From Ianthella basta (taxonomy: Eukaryota > Porifera > Demospongiae > Verongiida > Ianthellidae): DNA of 64,000 bases. The stretch is from the NCBI GenBank assembly GCA_964019415.1, contig OZ025868.1:8737776-8801775 (forward strand), read 5' to 3'. Of this stretch, positions 55,480 through 64,000 are shown piece by piece (within the stretch, counting starts at the first letter, position 1; every line of letters begins with the position of its first letter). Made by a program: the position numbers and the translations under genes. The notes under the pieces were generated by a model. The model ran no database searches. It was not told the DNA's origin and worked only from the letters and a program-made list of their open reading frames with translations.

Positions 55480-56694
55480 AAGGGTGTGTAAAATGTTTCC
55501 TCCAAAAACAAAGGCAGATGTAGGGATGGTACAGTGTGTCTCTGAAGGGCATGGCAAACCAGCTGGCGGAAAAAAAAAACATATATAGGAACAAGGAGGA
55601 GGGCCGGTCCATGCAAAGAGGGGGTCAGCCTGTCCACACAAAACCCAGGACATTAACATTTGCTGACTTTGAATACATTTGCACCATCCCTACATCTGGC
55701 AACATTTTGTTGCACTAGCGGTCTTGCTACCATCCCCTATTTCTCTACCAGCATATTGTTATGCAATTGTGAGTGTGCAATAACAAGCTAAAGGGCTGCC
55801 ACACTTGCAAGTAAATTGCATGCTTATTCCAGCTATGCATCTTCCCATGTGCACATCACCAAGCTGCATGCATACACCCATGTACATGACTAAAGCGCTG
55901 ATGAGGAAAGGCTGTACAGCTATATAGCAATTATTGCAGAATCTGGTACACCCTGACGCATGCATATGTACAGGTGTGTTCTGATATACTGTAAGATACT
56001 AGCTGCCTGGATATACATATATGAAGGAACTTCACAAACACTGGCAGAGAAGTGTGCAGTGTTTGTGCTGGCCTAGAGCTAAACAGTGTGGGCATGAAAG
56101 TGAGTTTGGTGGCTTGCAAGTAGCAATGTAGTGAGCAGATATGGTAAGCATTGACACTGCAGTTGAGCTCAGTGGTTTGCTGAAGTCTCATGGCAGAGCC
56201 AGATGGCTACATAAGGGATGAACCCAAAGAATATGGAGCCTGCAACTGATACTTGCATGGAAACATATAATGAATTGGAAAAGTAGAAGATCCCTAGATT
56301 CTAGAGCACAGCAAAGTAGACTGAGTAGCAAGCAATTTGCACAGATAACCCTGGTGGAAAGGAAAGATAGAGCACAGCAAACCAGAGAGATGAGCAAATT
56401 GTAAGGCTGTACCTGTAGGTATAAAGAGGAAGCTGAATAGCTGGAATGACTGTGCAGTAGTAGGAAGTGCAACAAAATGTTGTCAGATGTAGGGATGGTG
56501 CAAATGTATTCAAAGTCACCGAATGTTAATGTCATGGGTTTTGTGTGGACAGGCTGCCCCCCTCTTTGCATGGACTGGCCCTCCTCCTTGTTCCTACGAT
56601 TTTCCACCAGGCGGTTTGCCATGCCCCTCAGAGACACACTGCACCATCCCTACATCTGCCTTTGTTATTGGAGGAAACACTTTTACACACCCTT
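55480..56694. mobile_element. inverted pair of MITEs with 19-bp ends, intron 4 of copy B
   Basis: Counterpart of 29677-30893; CAGATGTAGGGATGGT starts at 55515 and 56484, complements end at 55698 and 56658. Confidence 0.7.
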
Positions 56695-58052
56695 TATATT
56701 AAGGATTAAGGATGAACATAAAGCCATTCACCATAAATAATGGAGTGATTGTCTATATAATTTGATGCACTTACAAAATTCATATGCATGCCCTATAGTG
56801 TATGCATTTTATTTGAAAATGTCCATTTGTTTTGTATTGTCTGGTCTTACTTCAGTGCTTGGATTTATATTTCACTAATGTCTGCCTCCCTATGTTAGTT
56901 AGCATATATTATATTTCAATTTAAAAATACATGTACTTTGTTATTGCAGTTCAGCGCTCTCATTCATGAGCCAGCCAGTGCCCATGTCCACCACATACTG
57001 CTGTACAGTTGTGATGGGACTGGTGTTGACTCATTCACCAACGAGGAACTGAGGGGAGCTGAATGTCTCACAAATGGCTTTTCCAACTCAGACCCAAAGC
57101 AACAATGCCTTAGAGGAAGCCTAGTGGCTGCATGGGCAGTTGGAGGAACTGTAAGAAGAAATGTTGTAGAAATGATCTCTGAGACAAATGACAGCTGCTT
57201 TGGCCATTGAAATGGTCTAGTGCATGGGTGTGGTTACGTTTGCAGGCCTGTATTGCTTTAAGTTGTAGTGTGTACGTAGGTCTCGCTGCCTTCCTGTTGG
57301 TAGCTTATAATTGGTCACTTCTTATCTGCAGGACTTTTACTATCCAGATGATGTCAGTTACTCTCTTGGTGGTCCTGATTCATCTCCATACATGGTCATG
57401 GAGCTGCACTATGACAACCCCTCTGAAGTGTCTGGTATGTTTTCACATAGTTGATGAGCACAGCCTGCACAAGTAAAGTAAATATTCAGTGGTACTGATT
57501 CAGTACTGTATATAGTATGACTGTGTCGTTGTAACCCAAAAGAAGACGTAAGTGACTAATTTTATGCAATGACAGAAAATCGACGTGGCACCCCATCTTT
57601 AGTGTGATATTGCAGCGGTTAATATGACTACAGCAACAGTATCTATAGAAACTTGGCATCCCATTCATGAATTACATGCTTCAGTAGTGAAGTCTGAGAT
57701 TGCACATTGATTCATGATTTGTAGTCGCCATGTAGGGCACGCCACAGGCCTTCAGTGTTGTAGCAACAACAAAGGACACCTTAACACGAGTCAATTAGAT
57801 TGCATCAGGTGTTGCATCAATTATGCATTTCTGTTATAATTCTAAAGATGTGCCAAAAATGATCATCTGTATGTCCGCATGCAGGTGTTGTGGATAATTC
57901 TGGTTTCGAGTTTACTTTTCTTGATGATGGAAGATGTTCTGATGCTGGAGTTCTACAAGTGGGACATGCTGTTGGATATTGAATGATTATACCACCGAGA
58001 CAAGAACAATTTAATGTCTTTGGGGTCTGTGGCACCAGCTGTACACAGGTCA

Positions 58053-58057
<5 letters not shown>

Positions 58058-58121
<64 letters not shown>
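58058..58121. repeat. (CA)n microsatellite, 64 bp, after exon 7 of copy B
   Basis: Starts 9 bp after the exon 7 donor; shorter than the 77-bp run in A. Confidence 0.9.
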
Positions 58122-58123
<2 letters not shown>

Positions 58124-58264
58124 AAAGGGTTTAAGTCTGGTCCTGAGGTCAGCAAACATGCACCTTGAAGCCCCCTTAGCTCAAGAACCATTTGTCACAT
58201 GTGCACTTGTGCAGATAGTACAGTGCACTGCTTCTCTCTGCTGGCTATATAGCAGGTTTCGCCG

Positions 58265-59830
58265 GACCCTCTATTGGATGCATTTGTGCCTCTCCTCAGT
58301 GTTTCCTTCTCAGCAGAGGGTCCTTTGGCAGGCATCATAATGTGACAGAGCAGTCTCGTGATGTGATGCTTGTGTGTTGATGTGATATTCAAGTCCCAAG
58401 TGCCTATAGCTCTCCAGGTGTTTCCTGATGTTGTGGCAATCTCGTACCATTCCGCTTTCCTCGTGCGCAGCTTCAAGATTGCATTCTCCAACTCTTCAGA
58501 GGAGGGTGGGTCAGCCACCTCAGCCCGTATCAGTTGTTGTCTAGCTTGCTCCAGCTCAGTCATATCGATTTTTCAATCACAATGTTTAGAAGATTGGGGA
58601 CGTGCCCCTGCCATCGATCATGCTGGTGTTGAGTGATGTGGCAGGTGTGTCCCTTCTTGTCCCTCATGCTCCTTATCTTCATTGGGACTAGGCCTCTTCT
58701 ACTCCCTCTCTGAATATCTCAAATGCACTTCCACACCACCACCATTTACTTCTCCCTGTGCTTCTTTGGCCTTGAGCAAGAACCAGTTGTTCTTTGCATC
58801 CCTGATGGCTTCTGGGCTTTCTCACTAGCTTCCTTAATTTGAATCCTTTCCACTACTAAGCCATTCATTGTACAATGCATCTCGTTTCCGAAGCAATGGT
58901 CTTATGGTAGGAGCACTTTCTCTAAACCAGTCTGCTTGTCTTCTCTTTTCTCTGCTAATGGTCGCTTCAGCTGCCTCACATAGTACTGACTTCACCAAAG
59001 CCCACTTCTTCTCCATCAAGTCAGCCCCCTCTCCCCAGCCATGCATCTTCCGAAAGTGGTCACTAGGTGTCATCCTCTCGTGGCTGACTACTGCTTGCTC
59101 CTTCAGCTTAGAGATGCCAAATCTCATGTGGTTGCTGCTGTCAGGTTTGATGTCTCACTAGCCCCACCTGCGGGCTTCACATGCAACATTTGGTGGTCAG
59201 CGTTTCATTGGGCTCAGTGCATGAATGACTCATCCAGGCATTTCCTACGCTGTGACTGTTTCATTATTGCATAATCAATGCAGTGCCACTTCTTTGACCC
59301 AGGATGCTGCCAAGTGGCCTTGCAGACTCCTTTCTTCTGGTACCAGGTGTTGCATATTGTTGCCTCATTTATGGAAAGGAAAGATAGCAGTTCCCTTCCC
59401 GCTTTATTCAGTTCTTCATGTGGCCCCAGTACAGTACTGCATTGGCCATTTTCATCATTGTCAACACTCTCTTCTTCACCATCAATGTGGGATCTCACAC
59501 ATGCGTTGAAATCTCCTAAGATGACACAGGTTTTGTGTGATAGAATTTCTGATAATGCTTGTTGTAGGTCATTGTAAAAGGCCGGCTTCTTTTATCTTGT
59601 GGTCGGATGAGTTCGTATGGCATAGCAAGACAGAATATGAAGCTGCTTACTACAATGCGTGCTTATTCTAAGTTAGTCCTCTGGAGGGGAAGTAGCTTGG
59701 CATGCAGCATTGACTAGTGCCATTGAATGACACCCCACAGTAGTGCTCTTGTTGATCCAAACTGATAGTCAGCTTTAGCCAGTTGATGCATCAAAGTCAA
59801 ATACAACTGACCAGGGCTTGACACGTGGAG
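58265..59830 (-). mobile_element. LINE endonuclease fragment in intron 7 of copy B
   Basis: Counterpart of 32466-34060 with the same blocks (GQCSTVLGPHEELNKAG, NTWYQKKGV, CIDYAIMK) and the same missing RT half. Confidence 0.75.
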
Positions 59831-59877
59831 GCGCTGACTGACTTAGCTTTTACAAAAGCTGATCCCCCACATGCACT

Positions 59878-59880
<3 letters not shown>

Positions 59881-59926
<46 letters not shown>
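59881..59926. repeat. (CA)n microsatellite before exon 8 of copy B
   Basis: A pure CA run ending 39 bp before the exon 8 acceptor. Confidence 0.9.
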
Positions 59927-59929
<3 letters not shown>

Positions 59930-60124
59930 GCATGTGTTACTAATTTCATTTCTTCTTTCCCGCAGAACTTCCCTGCTGAAGGAATAACTGTATTTGCCAA
60001 CGTCCTTCACACACATTTGGCCGGTTAGTGCTACTAGTAAAAGATTCGTATATGCATATAGTATACATAAAGCTTAGCCCAATATGTTAATTGTTGTAAG
60101 CTATAGTGGAGTACGGTGTTCAGC

Positions 60125-60660
60125 TTCATGCACCTACTTATTGTTTGTATATTCCCGTTTTACCATTTTCACTTGGAACCTGGGCTGGCTAACCAAGTTG
60201 AACCCAGGTCCAACGCTTGTTTCACATGTCATTAATTGTTATGAAAGGTAATGATTACATACATGATCAGAAGATGGCAATTGGAGCCAGGTCTTTCAAG
60301 TTATTGTCTTCTCTTGTTCTTGTGGCTGCGTAGATGGCACATAGCTCGGAGGCATTTGGCATTTGGCAAGTGACATTGTGTGTATCTGTCGTCAAAGAAC
60401 AATACGCACAATGAGATAGTTGCTTCTGTACGAGTCACTCTTGCATTGACTTTCCACAGTGCAAACCATCTCGGTGAGGCACAGAAGTCATTTCCTTTGG
60501 TCTGAAAGAGCGCCTTGCCTTCTCCACACACTTATTTATTCTGACTCGGTTTTCACACTGCTAGCAGAGTTGAACCCACTTTCCTAACCCAGGTTCAACC
60601 TGAGTAAGTCAACCATGTCTACATGTTAACCCAGTTTTGGTGCACATGTGAAACAGGTGT
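60125..60660. mobile_element. possible MITE in intron 8, longer in B than in A
   Basis: The left part (TTTTCACTTGGAACC, TTGAACCCAGGTCCAAC, TTGTTTCACATG) and right part (TTTTGGTGCACATGTGAAAC, AACCCAGGTTCAACC, TTTTCACACTG) are loosely complementary. Copy A keeps only the right part (34335-34455), so about 400 bp was lost in A or gained in B. Coding content is not supported. Confidence 0.4.
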
Positions 60661-61920
60661 TTTTGTACACTCTGGGCGGCATACTTTTCATCATTCATGG
60701 CAACTAGAGGCATGTATTGAACAAGATGACTACAGGATGTCAATTAAACAGATTGTGCATGTACATTGACTACTGTAGAATGCTTCCTGCAGTGAATGGG
60801 AGGTATGTTCTGCTCACAGCTTACCTGTTGATGAAACTCAGCAGATAGTCATTCTCTTTCAGTGCCTCCAAAACCCTCTTCTTCTCTGTCACGTGTTCCA
60901 CACCATTTGATGACAGTGCACTGGCTCTGCTCATCGGTGTTCTCACTGTTGCTGCCTTGTGCGCCATAGGATGGTGAGAGTGAAAAGATAGGTATTGGTT
61001 GGTGTGTGTTGCTTTGAATTACATGCAACTCAAAGCAACACACATCATTACATAAAAGGTAATAATGTAATTCAGCCAATGCATTGTCTGAATTACATTA
61101 CTACTTTTTATCGTTATTCATTACTACATGGAATAGGCTGAAAGAGGTTCTCATCTATACAGGTCGTGGTGTTTCTTTGAGGCACTATCAGAATGGTTCT
61201 GAAGTAATTTCTTCAGTAGCTCTTGACCAGGATCTGAACTATGACTTCAACTACCAGCAATACCGATCAGTGACTCCCAGGAAGATCATGCCAGTGAGTT
61301 TGTTCAGAGAGTCAAAGTTAACAGTGCTCGGTACCCATTATGCCAATCTCCAAATCTGCTAGTAAGTCCACTTTTGTACATAAAAGTATGAGTGTTCTTT
61401 CTTCCCAGGGAGATGTTCTTGAATTGGAATGTAATTACAGGAGCACTGACAGGAACGTCACAGTCTCTGTAAGAGGATGTATTTGTCAGTCATTGTTAAT
61501 GTATTGTAATGCAAGTTTATACATATGCAACAATCTTCACATCTTCACAATTCAGGCTAAACTATAGCACTAAAGTCCGCTTAATGCTTATAGAATTGAA
61601 AAGAACGTCCTGGAAAAGGTCCTATGCCAGTGTTGTCACACCACAATGGTGTCGTTAAGCAAATATGGCTTTGAAACCATGGTTCAGGAAGCTCTATCTC
61701 ATGAGCGACAGCGATTTCAGAATTGAAACTTCACCAGCAAGAGTTTCATACTTATTATTTTAATTTGAAGGCTTCTTGTAGTTTGGTGGTAGTGTCCTTT
61801 TAAATGTACTCATTGTAAGTTGTGCAGTAGTCCCCCAGCAGTGTAAGATAATACGACAATAAGATTACATTCTCCTGTACTGTAATTCTATTGCATTTGA
61901 GCAGTTGTGTAGAGCAGGTA

Positions 61921-62083
61921 CAGTGAAACCTGTCTAAGACAACTAGCTGCCTGTGGGCCAGTTGTTATTGAGAGGTGGCTGCTGTACAGAGGTAAATTGC
62001 AATGCTTTATTCAGGGCCAGGGAGGCTGCCTGTTTTAGAGAGGTGGCTGCTAACGCAGTGACCATCTTAATCAGGTTCCACTG
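61921..62083. mobile_element. pogo/Tigger-like MITE in intron 10 of copy B
   Basis: Same insertion as 35716-35878. Confidence 0.7.
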
Positions 62084-62287
62084 TATATAATACGACTATC
62101 CTGTAAATGTGAAGTATATGATTTTATGTATGTAATATAGTGCTGCATTTTCTTTTTTGCTGCCTATTAAGGGTGGTCTTGGGACTTTGCAAGAGATGTG
62201 CCTCAGCTTTCTGGCATATTACCCCCGAAGTAATGTCACAACCTGTGAAAGTACCATTACTGAGGCCTCCATTGCAACTGATCTGAG

Positions 62288-63069
62288 GTCAGCACATGTT
62301 TGAAGGATTGCACTTGAGTTTAGTAAATTATGCATGCATACAAGTGGGCGACTATTTAGAACAGCATCATGTCATACTGCGATTTTGTTGAACCTCCTGT
62401 GCTACTCCCAGGCTCGTATGCATGGGGTTTCTTGGGTTCGTACGAACCCCTTCCCAGGATCTACAGTGCATAAAATTAACAAACTAACCATTTTTGGTAG
62501 TCAAGGACCAATTGCGGATCATAAGTATTATTTTCTGAAGCTTTATTGCTCTGTTTTAGCAGTTTCAGTGAACATTTATTTGTCCTGTCCGCCATTTTGT
62601 TATGACTTCATTTCACAGAAAATTTCCTTCAGTCATTTCTCTCCTAAATGGACCCCCCCCTTTCAATACCCTGCATATGAGCTTGACCTCATTTTTGAAT
62701 TACCAATACTACCAAATGAAAAAGCAATTGTATTACAGCCCATTTGTCCAACATTTGTGCCCTCTACCCGTGAACACACCTTTGTAGCTCTCACTGTAAC
62801 ATACAGAAAAAGATCCAACCTCCTTCAGTAGCTGTCAGGTGAACACAACCTGGCTAATGATTAATTGATCATGAGCATTCATAGCAGACTCAATGACCGA
62901 ATTGATTGCAGGATGTTTCAGCCTCGTAAACCTTTGTCAGTTGCCTACAAAGCTGTTTAACAGTAATCATTTTTGTTTCTCATGCATTAGCTGTATTCTC
63001 TATGTCTGGTCATCTCTTTATAATCTTGTTGATCATGAGCTGCTTGTGTCTACACGTACTGTCATTCAG
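62288..63069. other. intron 11 of copy B, no gene
   Basis: Matches intron 11 of copy A closely. The 165-codon open frame is not shared with A over its length, so it is taken as chance. Confidence 0.5.
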
Positions 63070-63681
63070 GCTAAGCGAGGTCGCTGCAGCCTTGAGCTTG
63101 ACTACTATTGAGCAAGCATTTGGGGCGATTTACACTCAGCACTTCCCTTGGAATGCGACTAAGGTCGCAGCTCTCTCCAACCGCTACATGAACACTCGCA
63201 ATGATAGTGCCACTCAATACATCTGCACTGTAAATCAGGTGGGTGTGCTTGTTTAACATTGCTAGTTTCACAACTGGCACTATCACGTGCATGCGACTAC
63301 ACATGGAGAAATAGCTCAAGGGAATCATGCATTCACTGTCTAAGTCTGGTGATTGATACTCTGAGACTTGATTATATTTCTGCACATTCTCTCAATTAAG
63401 CCTGACCTGATGTAGAGTCAGGTTGACATGATAAAAATAACTTATGTATGACCTCTCAATTTGAGTGTACAATGAAGTGTATTATAGTTATTGCCTGATG
63501 ACGTCATTCTTCAAAGAAGCTGCCAATGCAGTATATCAGATACTGAACTGCAGTTAGTGCTGTATCTCACAAGCGCTCCGGGTGTACCCACCAAAATTAA
63601 ATGTCATATATGTAAACAGTCAAATTGATTTGGTAGTTACGGGATGCACAACTGCAACACTGCAGAAGCCACTGTATGTGA

Positions 63682-63885
63682 CGAATTAAGGGGGCCGTCA
63701 TACACAGCGGATTGAGGAATCCATTGTTGGCGGAGGACTGAGGAATCTATCATAGGCGGCAGACTGAGGGATACACCGTATGCAGATTAAGATAGTCACC
63801 GTCCACGGCTGATTGCAGGAGCCGTCCACCACAGCAGATTAAGGGAGTCGCCGTCCAAGACGAATTGAAGTAGTCATCACAAGCA
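63682..63885. repeat. minisatellite of about 26 bp in the last intron of copy B
   Basis: Counterpart of 37460-37640 with one additional unit. Confidence 0.7.
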
Positions 63886-64000
63886 TGCAGCAAATTGTAG
63901 TAGCTGTCTTTCTTCTGCCTGCTGTCTTTCTTTCTTTTCTCAACGTGCACCGAACTCTACGTACCCATTTTAGGGTGCCTATTTGGCGATAAACTATTTA

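Larger units (their letters stand above)
43186..63238 (+). pseudogene. MOXD1-like: MOXD1/DBH-type copper monooxygenase, copy B, one nonsense codon, runs off the window
   Basis: Twelve exons match copy A: 43186-43461, 43549-43701, 44989-45141, 46428-46517, 56950-57150, 57332-57434, 57885-58048, 59966-60023, 61163-61293, 61409-61468, 62172-62287 and 63070-63238. Exon 13 lies beyond 64000. Candidate microexon: 43822-43845. Signal peptide, DOMON and the copper ligands VHHI, MELHYDNP, HTHL and LQEM are present. Exon 7 has TGA at 57980-57982 where A has CAA (A reads GHQMIIPP, B reads GY*MIIPP), so translation would end before the CuM ligands. Skipping exon 7 would break the frame, since exon 6 ends in phase 1 and exon 8 starts in phase 0. 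All splice sites look sound, so inactivation, if real, is recent. Intron 4 is long because of the foldback element at 47455. Confidence 0.85.

Noticed and set aside
62334-62831. 165-codon open frame in intron 11 of copy B
   Set aside because: The matching intron in A does not keep the frame over this length, and both ends overlap well-supported exon borders.
1-64000. LTR retrotransposon, endogenous retrovirus or Polinton
   Set aside because: No paired LTRs, integrase, protease, capsid or family B polymerase blocks were seen. All retroelement pieces have APE-endonuclease, poly(A) or microsatellite-tail features of LINEs.
1-64000. tRNA, rRNA or CRISPR array
   Set aside because: No cloverleaf with A and B boxes, no rRNA core sequence, and no evenly spaced direct repeats with unique spacers.

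Overview
The window looks like metazoan, most likely demosponge, nuclear DNA. This rests on 13-exon split genes with GT/AG junctions, AT-rich introns full of TGCATGCA- and GCTAGCTAGC-type strings, and a dense load of LINEs, MITEs, Helitron-like ends and foldback elements. No bacterial gene organisation is present. The taxon call is inference, not a database result.

Host genes, all on the + strand, form one tandem array of two gene types in strict alternation: a MOXD1/DBH-type copper type II, ascorbate-dependent monooxygenase, then an intronless seven-transmembrane receptor. Reading left to right: the 3' end of monooxygenase copy 0 (259-3515, with an unusual cysteine-rich tail) then receptor 0 (decayed, 3773-4535); a relic monooxygenase last exon (5137-5440) then receptor 1 (intact, 6499-7470); relic monooxygenase exons 12-13 (8312-8861) then receptor 2 (10686-11657, one stop codon); monooxygenase A (complete, 13 certain exons, 19674-37909) then receptor 3 (38827-39807, one stop codon); monooxygenase B (43186-63238 and on past the window, one stop codon). 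The array is therefore at least five units long, and two units have lost nearly all of their enzyme gene. Copies A and B share introns as well as exons, so their duplication is recent. They serve as filled-site and empty-site controls for each other's insertions.

Mobile DNA explains most length differences between copies. Between receptor 2 and gene A, an RTE-like LINE holds a CACTG-ended transposon (TTA target duplication), which itself holds a pogo/Tigger-like element; the same nest, shortened, lies between receptor 3 and gene B. Gene A intron 2 holds a PIF/Harbinger-like element (TAA duplication) and a LINE 3' end with a 14-bp target duplication, interrupted by a TA-duplicated MITE. Gene B intron 4 holds a 5.7-kb foldback element with CAC...GTG ends, a 5-bp target duplication and 0.5-kb arms, carrying an almost full-length RTE-like LINE. 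Gene B introns also hold Helitron-like elements, a RecQ-helicase fragment and a perfect 29-bp hairpin.

Working hypothesis: the array is a co-inherited enzyme and receptor cassette, in which a secreted or membrane-anchored hydroxylase makes or modifies a small ligand that the neighbouring receptor might sense. The sequence shows the linkage. The functional link is inference. No rRNA, tRNA, CRISPR array, LTR element or Polinton was recognised.
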